Shown here piece after piece: positions 1-9,685 of a stretch of 64,000 nt of DNA. The first letter of the stretch is position 1. Each line of letters begins with the position of its first letter. This DNA comes from Vibrio vulnificus NBRC 15645 = ATCC 27562 (GTDB lineage: Bacteria; Pseudomonadota; Gammaproteobacteria; Enterobacterales; Vibrionaceae), in contig NZ_CP012881.1 in the NCBI RefSeq assembly GCF_002224265.1, forward strand, positions 1,178,001 to 1,242,000, in the 5' to 3' direction. A model generated the notes under the pieces. That model was given only the letters and a program-made list of their open reading frames with translations, did no database searches and was not told where the DNA came from. The translations under genes were made by a program, and so were the position numbers.

Positions 1-432
1 AGCAGAAACGAGACGCTGCTCAAAGTTGCACGTTGCATAGTTGAACATCAACATGATTTCTTCGAGTATGGGGAAGAAGCAATGAAACCTATGGTGCTAA
101 ATGATGTGGCAACCGCGGTTGAGATGCATGAATCCACCATCTCACGCGTGACAACCCAGAAGTTTATGCACACGCCTAGAGGTATCTTTGAATTGAAATA
201 TTTCTTCTCTAGCCATGTTAGTACGGATAGTGGAGGAGAATGTTCATCGACAGCAATTCGCGCACTCATTAAGAAGTTAGTCACTGCCGAAAACAGTGCG
301 AAACCACTGAGTGATAGCAAAATTGCTGCCTTACTGGCAGACCAAGGAATCCAGGTCGCACGGCGAACGATAGCTAAGTACCGCGAGTCCTTAGGCATTG
401 CCCCATCTAGTCAGCGAAAACGCCTACTTTAG
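1..432 (+). CDS. rpoN: RNA polymerase sigma-54 factor, C-terminal part
   Basis: The reading frame is open from base 1, so the gene enters from outside the window and only its last 143 codons are here. Sigma-54 directs RNA polymerase to -24/-12 promoters and needs AAA+ activators. The visible part holds the DNA-binding HTH (about 91-150, with [19 protein letters not shown]) and the RpoN box [10 protein letters not shown] (358-387), which reads the -24 element. It ends in the usual basic tail. hpf, ptsN, rapZ and npr follow, the standard gammaproteobacterial order. Confidence 0.97.
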   Translation, partial: SRNETLLKVARCIVEHQHDFFEYGEEAMKPMVLNDVATAVEMHESTISRVTTQKFMHTPRGIFELKYFFSSHVSTDSGGECSSTAIRALIKKLVTAENSAKPLSDSKIAALLADQGIQVARRTIAKYRESLGIAPSSQRKRLL

Positions 433-455
433 GCCTCAACTGAAAAGGAAAGTCT

Positions 456-743
456 ATGCAAATCAATATTCAAGGCCATCATGTTGATCTTACCGATTCA
501 ATGCAGGACTATGTTCACACCAAGTTTGACAAACTTGAACGATTTTTTGATCACATCAATAGCATACAAGTTGTACTTAAAGTTGAAAAAATTCACCAGA
601 TCGCGGAAGCTACGCTCCACGTCAATCAAGGTGAAATTCACGCCTCCTCTGACGATGAGAACATGTACGCCGCGATTGATTCGCTGGTGGATAAACTGGT
701 TCGCCAGTTGAACAAACACAAAGAAAAACTACACAGTCATTAA
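456..743 (+). CDS. hpf: Ribosome hibernation promoting factor (short HPF)
   Basis: A 95-residue protein, the same length as E. coli HPF, lying 23 bp after rpoN with an AAGGAAAG ribosome-binding site. The family binds the 30S decoding region and helps convert stationary-phase 70S ribosomes into 100S dimers. The start MQINIQGHHVDLTDSMQDYV and the body (EKIHQIAEATLHV, DMYAAIDSLVDKL-like helix) are typical of the S30AE fold. It lacks the C-terminal dimerisation domain of long HPF, so it is the short form that acts with RMF. Confidence 0.96.
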   Translation: MQINIQGHHVDLTDSMQDYVHTKFDKLERFFDHINSIQVVLKVEKIHQIAEATLHVNQGEIHASSDDENMYAAIDSLVDKLVRQLNKHKEKLHSH

Positions 744-745
744 CC

Positions 746-1192
746 ATGCAACTTAGCACAATACTTTCTCTGGACTGCACCAAAAGTGCAGTCCAGTGTT
801 CTAGCAAAAAACGCGCACTAGAAATCATCAGTAACTTGGTCGCAGAGCACACAGGCCAAGATTCCACCGAACTCTTTGAATGCATGCTTAGCCGCGAGAA
901 AATGGGCAGTACTGGTATCGGCAATGGTATTGCGATTCCACACGCGCGCATGACCGCAGCAGACAAAGCTGTCGCCGTTCTTTTGCAATGTGAAGAACCG
1001 ATCGATTTTGATTCGATTGATAACCGTCCTGTGGATCTCCTTTTTGCTTTATTGGTCCCAGAAGAGCAGTGTAAAGAGCACCTCAAAACGCTTTCGTCGA
1101 TGGCAGAGCGCCTCAGCGACAAGCAGGTTCTGAAGTTACTGCGCGCAGCGCAAAGCGATCAAGAACTGTACGACATCATGACCAATCAGTAA
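746..1192 (+). CDS. ptsN: Nitrogen-PTS EIIA component
   Basis: A 148-residue EIIA-Ntr protein of the mannitol/fructose EIIA fold. It accepts phosphate from NPr on a histidine, seen here as His66 in the motif GIGNGIAIPHARM. It is a regulatory phosphocarrier with no sugar transport partner. In E. coli it controls potassium uptake and other targets by its phosphorylation state. It starts 2 bp after hpf and is almost certainly co-transcribed with it, and rapZ and npr (its phosphate donor) follow in the same operon. Confidence 0.97.
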   Translation: MQLSTILSLDCTKSAVQCSSKKRALEIISNLVAEHTGQDSTELFECMLSREKMGSTGIGNGIAIPHARMTAADKAVAVLLQCEEPIDFDSIDNRPVDLLFALLVPEEQCKEHLKTLSSMAERLSDKQVLKLLRAAQSDQELYDIMTNQ

Positions 1193-1204
1193 CGGAAACC
1201 AACC

Positions 1205-2068
1205 ATGCGTCTTATTGTAGTGAGTGGGCACTCCGGTGCAGGGAAAAGTGTCGCGCTACGTGTGTTAGAAGATATGGGTTACTACTGCGTAGATAACCTC
1301 CCGGTTAACCTGCTGGAATCTTTCATACAATCAGTTTCGGAAAGCAAACAGAATGTCGCGGTCAGCATTGACGTTCGCAACATTCCGAAGAAACTGAAAG
1401 AGCTGACAACGACGCTAAAAAAGCTGAAATCCAGCATTGACCTTTCGATTCTCTTTTTAGATGCGGATAAAGCTACCCTTCTCAAACGCTACAGTGAGAC
1501 TCGCCGCGTTCACCCTCTTTCTTTAAGTGATGAGTGCCATACCCTAGATCAAGCGATCGACCTTGAGAAAAAAATGCTCAAGCCATTGAAAGAGATCGCC
1601 GATATCTTACTCAACAGCAGCAACCAATCACTGCATGATCTCAGTGAAGACGTACGCTACCGAATTGAAGGAAAAGAGCGTAATAAGCTCATCATGGTGT
1701 TCGAGTCTTTTGGCTTCAAATTTGGTTTACCAACAGACGCCGACTACGTGTTTGATGTCCGATTTCTGCCCAACCCTCATTGGGAACCCGCGCTACGTCC
1801 GATGACGGGGTTGGATGCGCCCATCAAAACCTTTTTAGAAAGCCATGATGAAGTATTAGAACTCAAAAGACAGATTCAAACCTTTATCGAGCACTGGTTG
1901 CCTTTGCTGGAAAAAAACAATCGCAGCTATTTAACCGTGGCGATTGGCTGTACGGGAGGCAAACACCGCTCCGTCTACTTAACCCAGCAAATCGGTGAAT
2001 ATTTCGCAGCGATGGGGCACACCGTTAAGATCCGCCATACCACTTTGGAAAAACGCAACAAGGAATAG
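1205..2068 (+). CDS. rapZ: RNase adapter protein RapZ
   Basis: A 287-residue RapZ/YvcJ family P-loop protein. Walker A is GHSGAGKS at residues 8-15, and a Walker B-like LFLDAD lies near residue 93. The C-terminal RNA-binding domain contains [12 protein letters not shown] around residue 249. In E. coli RapZ presents the sRNA GlmZ to RNase E and so controls glmS and amino-sugar supply. The glmY/glmZ RNAs would be elsewhere. Its place between ptsN and npr is conserved in gammaproteobacteria. Confidence 0.97.
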   Translation: MRLIVVSGHSGAGKSVALRVLEDMGYYCVDNLPVNLLESFIQSVSESKQNVAVSIDVRNIPKKLKELTTTLKKLKSSIDLSILFLDADKATLLKRYSETRRVHPLSLSDECHTLDQAIDLEKKMLKPLKEIADILLNSSNQSLHDLSEDVRYRIEGKERNKLIMVFESFGFKFGLPTDADYVFDVRFLPNPHWEPALRPMTGLDAPIKTFLESHDEVLELKRQIQTFIEHWLPLLEKNNRSYLTVAIGCTGGKHRSVYLTQQIGEYFAAMGHTVKIRHTTLEKRNKE

Positions 2069-2070
2069 TC

Positions 2071-2346
2071 GTGGAACTCAGCCGCAAAGTACTCATACAG
2101 AATCGACTTGGCTTGCACGCTCGTGCTGCCGTCAAATTGGTAGAACTGGCACAAAGCTTTGCCGCCGAAGTCACCATCGACAATGAAGAAGACAAAACCG
2201 CCGCAGCTGACAGCGTGATGGGGTTACTCATGCTTGAGTCTGCACAAGGGCAATATGTGACCATTCATGCCAGTGGCGAACAGGCAGAACAGGCCCTAGA
2301 CGCCATTTGTCATCTTATCGAAGATAAGTTTGAAGAAGGCGAATAG
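2071..2346 (+). CDS. npr: Nitrogen-PTS phosphocarrier NPr
   Basis: A 91-residue HPr-like protein that starts with GTG 2 bp after rapZ. The active-site motif [13 protein letters not shown] places the phosphorylated histidine at His16. The regulatory-serine region ([14 protein letters not shown]) is recognisable. It passes phosphate from EI-Ntr (PtsP, not in this window) to PtsN encoded upstream. It closes the rpoN-hpf-ptsN-rapZ-npr cluster, and a hairpin overlaps its stop codon. Confidence 0.96.
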   Translation: MELSRKVLIQNRLGLHARAAVKLVELAQSFAAEVTIDNEEDKTAAADSVMGLLMLESAQGQYVTIHASGEQAEQALDAICHLIEDKFEEGE

Positions 2347-2358
2347 CCTTCTTCGCTT
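2332..2358 (+). terminator. Hairpin overlapping the npr stop codon
   Basis: GAAGAAGGC (2332-2340) pairs with GCCTTCTTC (2346-2354) around a GAATA loop that includes the npr stop codon. The following GCTTT gives only a weak U-tract, so this is probably a modest or Rho-assisted terminator of the npr transcript. Confidence 0.55.
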
Positions 2359-2560
2359 TCACACTCGGCACACTTTCCCTATCACGAATCATCACAACTG
2401 CTATTCTTTTCATAGCCAAGGTTACTCAGTAAACCAATTATTTCTTTGGAAGAGATACTGACAGAGTTTTGTCGAGCGAGCATGCTTTCTCGGGTTACTT
2501 GTGTGGCGAATTAAGTTATTATTCAACACATTGTAAATATCTAGGAATCAGGGGGTCACC

Positions 2561-3916
2561 GTGGCAGAGCAAATTGAATTCGACCAAGCTCACCAAGCCC
2601 TCCAGGAAGTTTCTGAAGCGCTCGAAAATGGCCGCTTCGTTCACGTCCGCCGTCAACTTCAGGACATGGAGCCTGAAGATATTGCCCACCTACTTGAAGC
2701 GTCCCCACGTAAAAGCCGCGAAGTTTTATGGCAACTCACCGACCCTGAGGATTATGGTGAAATCCTTGACGAGCTGAGTGAAGACGTCAAAGACAGCCTT
2801 GTCTCAAAAATGGCCCCTGAGGATCTCGCCGAAGCGACCGAAGGGATGGACACCGATGACGTTGCTTACGTTCTACGTAGCCTACCAGACAACGTTTCTC
2901 GCGAAGTACTGGCGCAAATGGATGCGGCGGATCGTCTGCGCGTGGAAACCGCACTGTCCTATTCTGAGGACACGGCCGGCGGCTTGATGAACACCGACGT
3001 GATCACCATTCGTGGTGATGTTGATGTCGATGTGGTTCTGCGTTACTTACGCATGAAAGGTGAGCTGCCGGAAAACACTGATGCACTTTACGTGATTGAC
3101 GAAGAGAGCCGTTTGATTGGTGAACTCCCTATCTCTATCCTCATCACCACCCAGCCTGATGTCAAAGTCAGCGAAGTGATGGAAGACGTGGATGACGCGA
3201 TTGCGGTCACCACCAGCGACTCAGATGTAGCTAGCCTGTTTGAACGCCGAAACTGGATCTCCGCCCCCGTCATTGATGAAAACCAGCATCTGGTTGGTCG
3301 TATCACCATCGATGATGTCGTCGACGTTATTCGTGAAGATGCCGAACACTCGATGATGAGTATGGCGGGTTTGAACGATGATGAAGACACCTTTGCTCCC
3401 GTGGTTAAATCGGCGCGTAAACGCAGTATTTGGCTCGGAGCGAATGTGCTTGCCGCCTTAGCGGCCGCGTCGGTTTCCAACATGTTTGAAGCGACCCTTG
3501 ATCAGATGGCGGCCATTGCGGTATTGATGACCATTGTTCCCTCCATGGGCGGCGTGGCAGGCAACCAAACGGTTGCACTGGTGATCCGTGGTTTGGCGCT
3601 CGGTCATATCGGTGATGCCAACAAACGTGAACTGTTGATGAAAGAAGCGGCGATCGGTTTTCTCAACGGGGTGTTATGGGCGTTGATCATCGGTGGTATC
3701 GTGGTCGCTTGGAAAGGTAACTGGCTACTCGGCGGCATCATTTCTGCCGCAATGATGACCAACTTAATTGTCGCGGGCATTGCTGGGGTAACCATCCCTA
3801 TCCTACTCAAGAAGATGAACATTGACCCAGCCTTAGCGGGCGGTATGGCGCTGACCACCGTCACGGATGTGATTGGTTTATCGGTGTTTTTAGGTCTTGC
3901 CACCATTTTGATTTAA
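2561..3916 (+). CDS. mgtE: Magnesium transporter MgtE
   Basis: A 451-residue MgtE-family Mg2+ channel. The start is a GTG preceded by a GGGGG Shine-Dalgarno run. Domains in order are an N-terminal superhelical MgtE_N domain (about 10-130), paired CBS domains (about 140-265) that sense cytosolic Mg2+, and five transmembrane helices from about residue 287, including the conserved GxxGNQT segment (GGVAGNQTVALVIRGLALG). The 214-bp upstream gap shows no convincing M-box riboswitch. Confidence 0.96.
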   Translation: MAEQIEFDQAHQALQEVSEALENGRFVHVRRQLQDMEPEDIAHLLEASPRKSREVLWQLTDPEDYGEILDELSEDVKDSLVSKMAPEDLAEATEGMDTDDVAYVLRSLPDNVSREVLAQMDAADRLRVETALSYSEDTAGGLMNTDVITIRGDVDVDVVLRYLRMKGELPENTDALYVIDEESRLIGELPISILITTQPDVKVSEVMEDVDDAIAVTTSDSDVASLFERRNWISAPVIDENQHLVGRITIDDVVDVIREDAEHSMMSMAGLNDDEDTFAPVVKSARKRSIWLGANVLAALAAASVSNMFEATLDQMAAIAVLMTIVPSMGGVAGNQTVALVIRGLALGHIGDANKRELLMKEAAIGFLNGVLWALIIGGIVVAWKGNWLLGGIISAAMMTNLIVAGIAGVTIPILLKKMNIDPALAGGMALTTVTDVIGLSVFLGLATILI

Positions 3917-3949
3917 CGACCTGACGCTATCAAAATAAAAAGCAGAATA

Positions 3950-3976
3950 GAAACAAAACAAAACAAAACAAAAAAG
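3950..3976. repeat. AAAAC pentamer microsatellite
   Basis: About four to five tandem AAAAC units lie between the mgtE stop and its terminator. They are non-coding. Length could vary between strains. Confidence 0.8.
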
Positions 3977-4001
3977 GTTGCTTACTGAGCAACCTTTTTT
4001 T
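3971..4001 (+). terminator. Rho-independent terminator after mgtE
   Basis: AAAAAGGTTGC pairs with GCAACCTTTTT around a short loop, followed by T residues. It lies between convergent mgtE and pmbA and, being A-rich on its left side, can serve both directions. Confidence 0.9.
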
Positions 4002-4029
4002 CATCTCTTAACGAATGCCGCAATCGCGG

Positions 4030-5373
4030 TTATTCGCCCGCAATCTTCATCGATGGCAATAAAATAGAACCGGTTTGAATTTGTGAGCGCGTCTCTACAT
4101 CGCTACCAACGGCAACGATTTGCTGGAACATCTCTTTCAAATTACCCGCAATGGTGATTTCTGATACTGGGAATTGCAACTCGCCATTTTCCACCCAGAA
4201 ACCCGCCGCGCCACGTGAGTAATCGCCAGTCACCACATTCACACCTTGCCCCATCACTTCGGTCACGAGTAAACCCGTACCCAGCTCTTTGAGCATTTGT
4301 TGGAAATCTTGCCCTGTCGATTGCACAAACCAGTTGTGAATCCCCCCCGCATGACCCGTTGGCGTCATATTCATTTTACGCGCGGCGTAACTGGTCAGCA
4401 GATAAGTGGCGAGCACACCATCGGTGATGATTTCGCGATCTTGCGTGTAAACCCCTTCACTGTCGAATGGGCTCGATGCCAAACCACGCAGAATATGCGG
4501 GCGCTCAGAGATATTGAACCACTCAGGCAGCACTTGCTTGCCTAAATGATCAAGTAAGAAAGACGATTTGCGATACAAGTTACCGCCACTGATCGCCATC
4601 ACTAAATGACCGATAAGCCCAGTTGCCACATCTGCGGCAAACATCACCGGGTATTTGCCCGTTTTTAGCTTGCGGGCATCTAAACGTTCAATGGTTTTCT
4701 GCGCCGCTTCGCGACCGACTTGTTCAGGGCGCAACATGTCATCACGATGACGAGCGACAGTGTAGCTGTAGTCGCGCTCCATTTCGCCATTTTTGCCTTC
4801 ACCAATCACACAACAACTGATGCTGTGGCGACTCGAGGCATAACTTGCCAATAAACCGTGGCTGTTGCCGTAGACGCGAACGCCGTAATGGCTGTCGTAA
4901 CTCGCGCCATCACTCTGCTTAATTTTATCGCTGTAGTTAAGCGCATGATCTTCAGCAGCAATGGCCATTTTCGCCGCATAATCGGGATCGGGCGTATCTG
5001 GATGGAAGAGATCTAAATCCGGAATCTCTTTCACCATCAACTCAGCAGGAGCGGGCCCCGCGCAAGGATCTTCTGACGTGTATTGCGCAATATCCAATGC
5101 TGCTAAGACGGTCTGTTCAATCGCTTTCTCACTGAGATCCGATGTCGACGCGCTGCCTTTACGCTGACCACGATAAACCGTAATGCCTAAAGCGCCATCA
5201 CTGTTAAACTCGACGTTTTCTACTTCACACATGCGAGTCGAAACACTTAAGCCCGTGGTTTTGTTGATCGCAACTTCAGCACCATCGCTATGTTGCGCTG
5301 CCAGCGCGAGCGCTTTGGCAACCGCGGCTTCGAGCTCAACTCTTTGCTGAGCAACTTGCTGTTTTACATCCAT
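4030..5373 (-). CDS. pmbA: Metalloprotease PmbA/TldE
   Basis: A 447-residue TldE/PmbA homologue. With TldD it forms a cytoplasmic zinc protease heterodimer that processes microcin B17, degrades CcdA and handles other modified peptides. The metal site resides in TldD, while PmbA is the partner subunit. Typical stretches are the glycine-rich [18 protein letters not shown] and the C-terminal [29 protein letters not shown]. It is divergent from yjgA, the arrangement also seen in E. coli. Confidence 0.96.
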   Translation of the reverse strand: MDVKQQVAQQRVELEAAVAKALALAAQHSDGAEVAINKTTGLSVSTRMCEVENVEFNSDGALGITVYRGQRKGSASTSDLSEKAIEQTVLAALDIAQYTSEDPCAGPAPAELMVKEIPDLDLFHPDTPDPDYAAKMAIAAEDHALNYSDKIKQSDGASYDSHYGVRVYGNSHGLLASYASSRHSISCCVIGEGKNGEMERDYSYTVARHRDDMLRPEQVGREAAQKTIERLDARKLKTGKYPVMFAADVATGLIGHLVMAISGGNLYRKSSFLLDHLGKQVLPEWFNISERPHILRGLASSPFDSEGVYTQDREIITDGVLATYLLTSYAARKMNMTPTGHAGGIHNWFVQSTGQDFQQMLKELGTGLLVTEVMGQGVNVVTGDYSRGAAGFWVENGELQFPVSEITIAGNLKEMFQQIVAVGSDVETRSQIQTGSILLPSMKIAGE

Positions 5374-5490
5374 ATCTCAATCATCTTTGATTTGTAATGG
5401 CATAAGAATAACAAGAATTTCGCTTTCTCCCCACGATTCTTGTTAAAATAGGGCTAATCTTATTTTGAGAAAGTGATATAGGCAGAAAAG

Positions 5491-6048
5491 ATGGCCCGTA
5501 AAAACCAAAAAGCGCCATGGGAACCTGAAGAAGAGTACATCCTCGTCAGCAAGTCTGAAATGAAGCGTGACATGGACGCGCTACAGAAGTTGGGTGAAGA
5601 GCTAGTGGAACTCAAACCTTCGGTATTGGCTAAGTTCCCAATCAGCGAAGAGTTACTTGATGCAATCAAAGATGCGCAGCGTTTCAAAAACGAGGCCCGT
5701 CGTCGCCAGTTGCAATACATTGGTAAAGTGATGCGCCAAGAAGATCCAGAGCCAATTCAAGCGGCGCTGGACAAAATCCGTAACAAGCACTCGCAAAACA
5801 CCGCCGTGCTACACAAGCTAGAAACGCTGCGTGAACGTATTGTTGAGCAAGGTGACAGTGCAATTGATGATGTGGTTGCCCTTTACCCTGACGCGGATCG
5901 CCAACGCCTACGCCAGCTAGCCCGTATGGCAACGAAAGAGAAGCAAGCGAATAAGCCACCAAAGGCCTACCGTGAAATCTTCCAGATCTTAAAACAGCTT
6001 AATGATGATGCGGTTTCAGACTCGATCGAAAACGAGCTAAAACAGTAA
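5491..6048 (+). CDS. darP: Ribosome-associated protein YjgA/DarP (DUF615)
   Basis: A 185-residue, helical, highly charged DUF615 protein. E. coli YjgA (renamed DarP) binds late 50S precursors and helps peptidyl-transferase-centre maturation. Sequence features are [28 protein letters not shown] at the start, with an acidic patch, and a lysine-rich C-terminal helix. It is divergent from pmbA with a 117-bp shared promoter region, and it ends at a strong terminator. Confidence 0.93.
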
Positions 6049-6074
6049 TAGCGACGCTGTAAAAGATCAGAAAC

Positions 6075-6102
6075 AAAGGTTGGCTCACTGCCAACCTTTT
6101 TT
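6075..6102 (+). terminator. Rho-independent terminator after darP
   Basis: AAAGGTTGGC pairs with GCCAACCTTT around TCACT and is followed by six T. It lies between darP and the convergent thiQ. Confidence 0.92.
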
Positions 6103-6140
6103 ATCTCTGCACCACAACAGATCGTTGCCGCTTTTATCTA

Positions 6141-6845
6141 TCATACTGCGGCTTGGAAGAACTCTACCAACTCAGGGTGGCTGTGCTTTTCATTGAGGCT
6201 TGTAATGGGTCCATGCGCGGCAATGGTACCCTTGTCGATATAGGCAAAATGGCTAGCAATGGCACGTGCATCACTTAAATGATGCGTCACCATCAATACC
6301 GTAATGGCGCGCTCTTGTGCCAGCTGTTTGACGAGCGAGAGCATTTCTTCACGCAAGACGGGATCGAGCGCGGAAAACGGCTCATCCAGTAACCAAATTG
6401 GGTTGGGCTGGACAAAACAACGCGCAAGGGCCACTCGCTGTCGCTGACCACCAGAGAGCTGCTCTGGCAGCCGATCTAAATAGGCTCCAATGCCAACCTG
6501 CTTTGCCGCTTGCTCCACTTGCTTTTGTTGCTGTGACGTCAGTTTCAAACCGGGATGCAATCCCAACGCAATGTTGTCACGCACCGTAAGATGAGCAAAC
6601 AAATTGTGTTCTTGAAACAACATCGAGAAAGGGCGCTGCGCAGGAGAAAGCGTATTGAGCAAACGCCCCTCCAATGCCATGCGACCCGACTGAGGCGCGA
6701 TGAACCCTGCCAGCAGCGCCAGCAAGGTGGACTTTCCTGCCCCACTTGGCCCCATCAACGCCACAATACTGCCTGCTTCGACCTCTAAATCAAAAGCAAA
6801 CAGGTCTTGATGATAGTAATAATGCACCTGTTGCAGCGTTAGCAT
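6141..6845 (-). CDS. thiQ: Thiamine ABC transporter ATP-binding protein
   Basis: A 234-residue ABC ATPase. Walker A is GPSGAGKST (32-40), the signature is LSGGQRQRVALARC (about 130), Walker B is PIWLLDEPFSALD, and the H-loop is in VTHHLSDA. It powers import of thiamine and its phosphates through ThiP with the periplasmic ThiB. Its start overlaps the end of thiP by 7 bp, so the two are translationally coupled. It is the last gene of the riboswitch-controlled thiBPQ operon. Confidence 0.96.
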   Translation of the reverse strand: MLTLQQVHYYYHQDLFAFDLEVEAGSIVALMGPSGAGKSTLLALLAGFIAPQSGRMALEGRLLNTLSPAQRPFSMLFQEHNLFAHLTVRDNIALGLHPGLKLTSQQQKQVEQAAKQVGIGAYLDRLPEQLSGGQRQRVALARCFVQPNPIWLLDEPFSALDPVLREEMLSLVKQLAQERAITVLMVTHHLSDARAIASHFAYIDKGTIAAHGPITSLNEKHSHPELVEFFQAAV

Positions 6846-8446
6846 GGTGACTTCTCCTGATGTTGATTCGATTTGGTGCTGAGTAAAGACTCACTCAGGG
6901 CAAAACAGCCGACACTCAGCAGCAATAACGTGAGTGACACCACCGCTGCTGCCTCCATTTGATAACTGCCGAGTAACTGGTACAGATAGAGCGGTAAGGT
7001 ACGAAAATCTTGGCTACCAAATAAGGCAATTGCGCTCAAATCGCCAATGGAAAACATAAAACAGAGCGCAAACGCATTGGCGAAAGGTTTACGCAGTGCG
7101 CGCCACTCAACGATTTTAAAACGATTCCACCCACTTAAGCCCAATGTAGCAGCCAAGTATTGATACTGCTGCTCGCAATGCAGCATCGGCTGAGCGAGCG
7201 TTTTAATCGCGTAGGGTAATGCCATCAAACTGTTGACGAGGATGACGATCAACAGCGCCAAACTGAACACATCTGCAAAACTGCGCAGCAATAAAAACAA
7301 CCCAGTACTCACCACCAAACCTGGCGTTACCAAAATAATAGTGCCAATCATTTCAATGCCGTCTGCTCGATGTCTCTGAGCTCGAAGTCGCCAAGCACGG
7401 CTAGTCAATAAGATGGTAATAGCGGCAGCCACAGCCAAACTGGCCGCACCAAGCGCAACGCGAAACGACGCCCACATTGCCGACCAAAAACGTCCATCGC
7501 TTATCACTTCGGGCAGTTTGCTGTTGAGACCACTAATGACCACCATCAAAAGCGGCGGTATGACGAGTAGACATGCGAGGGCTATCCATATCGCGTCCCA
7601 AATGTTCTGCAACCCGCTTGGTGGTGTGATAGGTTCAAGCCTTTGCTGGCTGCCAACACTAACAGGTAATGGCTTAGTGAAACGTTGGATGCTCAGAACC
7701 AAAACCGTGCACAGCAGCATCTGCCAAATCGCGAGCAACGCCCCCGATTGCAAATCAAAATCGAACTTAATCGCTTGATAGATGGCCAGTTCAATCGTGG
7801 TCGATTTTGGCCCACCGCCCAATGCCATCACCGCGGCAAAGCTGGTGAAGCAAAGCATGAACACCAAGCCACACACATGTGGCAGTTGCTGACGCAATCG
7901 CGGCCATTCGACCCAACGAAACTTCTGCCAACTGTTCATACCAAGATGAGCCGCCAGTTTATGCTGCTCTGCCGGAATCGACTCTAAGGTTTGCAGCAGC
8001 AATCGCGCCGCATACGGTAAATTGAAAAACACGTGCGCGAGCAAAATGCCGCTCAATCCATAGATAGAAAAGGGCAATTTGGCGTCAAAGCTTGCCAATA
8101 TACTCGCCAACCAACCACTGTTCCCATAAATGGCCAACAAGCCAAACACGCCAACCAATACTGGCAGCACCAAGGTGGACGCAAACAATTTGAGCAATAA
8201 TGAACGGCCAACAAAATGTCGCCGAGACAAGGCGTGTGCGACGGGAAGCGCCAAACTGACACTCAGCAGCATCGACAACGTCGCTTGAAGAAAACTAAAT
8301 TGCGTAACATGGCGGTAATAAGGATCTTGCCATACCGCAGTGAGATCCAGCGTCGGCGTCGCCAACAAGAGCGCCGAGAGAGCAGAAACAACAAAGGTCG
8401 CGATGATCATCGCGACCCCAATGCCCAATTTAGGAACCGAATTCAA
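6839..8446 (-). CDS. thiP: Thiamine ABC transporter permease
   Basis: A 535-residue inner-membrane permease with a duplicated binding-protein-dependent transport fold, about 12 transmembrane helices. Each half carries an EAA loop for contact with ThiQ: AAHLGMNSWQKFRWVEWPRL in the first and the related AATLGLSGWNRFKIVEWRAL in the second. Length matches the fused two-domain ThiP family. It starts 9 bp after the thiB stop and overlaps thiQ. Confidence 0.96.
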   Translation of the reverse strand: MNSVPKLGIGVAMIIATFVVSALSALLLATPTLDLTAVWQDPYYRHVTQFSFLQATLSMLLSVSLALPVAHALSRRHFVGRSLLLKLFASTLVLPVLVGVFGLLAIYGNSGWLASILASFDAKLPFSIYGLSGILLAHVFFNLPYAARLLLQTLESIPAEQHKLAAHLGMNSWQKFRWVEWPRLRQQLPHVCGLVFMLCFTSFAAVMALGGGPKSTTIELAIYQAIKFDFDLQSGALLAIWQMLLCTVLVLSIQRFTKPLPVSVGSQQRLEPITPPSGLQNIWDAIWIALACLLVIPPLLMVVISGLNSKLPEVISDGRFWSAMWASFRVALGAASLAVAAAITILLTSRAWRLRAQRHRADGIEMIGTIILVTPGLVVSTGLFLLLRSFADVFSLALLIVILVNSLMALPYAIKTLAQPMLHCEQQYQYLAATLGLSGWNRFKIVEWRALRKPFANAFALCFMFSIGDLSAIALFGSQDFRTLPLYLYQLLGSYQMEAAAVVSLTLLLLSVGCFALSESLLSTKSNQHQEKSPC

Positions 8447-8455
8447 TGCTACGCC

Positions 8456-9463
8456 TTAAAACGTCAACGCGCTTTGCCATTCGCGAATCCAAGCTTTACG
8501 CTGCTTCGCCACCTCTTCTGCACTGAAACTCAATGCCTTCTCAGGCACCGTTAAACTGCCGTAGCCCTCTGGCAGCGTCACGTTGGTCACTGGGTACATC
8601 CAGTTGCCCGTAGGCATTGCCCCTTGGAACTCATCACTTAAAATGAAACGCATAAACTGATCGGCTAACGCTTGATTTGAGCTGCTTTTCACTTTTGCGG
8701 CGACTTCCACTTGCATGTAGTGACCTTCGCTAAAATCTGCCGCTGCAAATTGTGCGTCATTTTCAGCAATCAGGTGGTACGCCGGTGAGGTAGTGTAAGA
8801 GAGCACCATATCCGATTCCCCTTTGAGGAACATCGAGTACGCTTCCGACCAACCTTTCGTGACCGTCACAGTTTTCTTCGCCAATTGCTGCCATGCGCCC
8901 GTCACGTCATCGCCATACACCGACTTCATCCACAGCATCAAACCTTGACCGGGCGTAGAAGTGCGAGGGTCTTGGTAGATGACTTTCAGATCATCACGTG
9001 ATTCCACCAGCTCTTTTAAGCTTTTTGGTGGATTCGCCAGTTTGTCTTTGTTGTAAACAAACGCAAAGTAACCGTAGTCGTAAGGAATAAATGTGTCGTC
9101 AGCCCAACCATTTGGTAATGACAGCGCTTGGGTGTTCACTTGATGTGGTGCAAGTAAGCCTGTGGCTTTGGCTTCTGCCATCAAATTATTGTCCAAACCT
9201 AAAACAATATCCGCTTTGGTATTGCTGCCTTCTAAACGCAAGCGGTTGAGAATCGATACCCCATCGTCCAGCGCGACAAAATTCACATCGCAGCCACACT
9301 GCGCTTCAAATGCTTTTTCGACCGTCGGGCCTGGGCCCCAATCGGAGGCAAAAGAATCGTAGGTGTAAATGGTTAAGGTTTTATCCGCCGCAAGTGCAGA
9401 AGAAGAGACGCCAATCATTGAAGTGATTGACGCTAGGGCTATCAGGTTTAGAGTGTGTTTCAC
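8456..9463 (-). CDS. thiB: Thiamine-binding periplasmic protein
   Basis: A 335-residue solute-binding protein. I choose the GTG at 9463 over the ATG at 9484, because the GTG is preceded by a GGAGAG ribosome-binding site and begins a clean signal peptide (VKHTLNLIALASITSMIGV..., likely cut after SSALA). The mature protein has the ThiB features LTIYTYDSFASDWGPGP and GWSEAYSMFLKGESDMVLSY. It captures thiamine, TMP or TPP for ThiPQ. Translation or transcription should be repressed by TPP through the leader just upstream. Confidence 0.95.
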   Translation of the reverse strand: MKHTLNLIALASITSMIGVSSSALAADKTLTIYTYDSFASDWGPGPTVEKAFEAQCGCDVNFVALDDGVSILNRLRLEGSNTKADIVLGLDNNLMAEAKATGLLAPHQVNTQALSLPNGWADDTFIPYDYGYFAFVYNKDKLANPPKSLKELVESRDDLKVIYQDPRTSTPGQGLMLWMKSVYGDDVTGAWQQLAKKTVTVTKGWSEAYSMFLKGESDMVLSYTTSPAYHLIAENDAQFAAADFSEGHYMQVEVAAKVKSSSNQALADQFMRFILSDEFQGAMPTGNWMYPVTNVTLPEGYGSLTVPEKALSFSAEEVAKQRKAWIREWQSALTF

Positions 9464-9540
9464 GGCTCGCTCTCCATTTGACATGAGTTGAGCGGCACAG
9501 GCTTGAGGTAGGTGTTAATCGTCCTTGCAAATTAATCCCG

Positions 9541-9652
9541 ACTCAATTCCTACGCCAGCATTATCTGGTTCAGGTTTACGGGTCCTAGGCACAGGCCTAA
9601 TCTCAGCCTCTGTAATGCACCAATGTGCAAACAGATAAGCTCCCCGATGAGT
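9541..9652 (-). promoter_or_regulatory. TPP riboswitch (THI element) of thiBPQ
   Basis: Read on the minus strand, the leader contains GGCTGAGATT (the CUGAGA pyrimidine-sensor core), then ACCCG, then AACCTGAACCAGATAATGC and GGCGTAGGAA (the pyrophosphate-sensor core). Closing helix P1 can form between ACTCA at 9648-9652 and TGAGT at 9541-9545. It lies between ubiX and thiB and should shut off thiamine import when TPP is abundant. Confidence 0.95.
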
Positions 9653-9685
9653 GGTTCGGATTGTAATCGGAATGCCTTCGCTTGG

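Noticed and set aside
2347..2560. M-box magnesium riboswitch before mgtE
   Set aside because: I see no conserved M-box core or stacked helices. The gap is AT-rich with only short hairpins.
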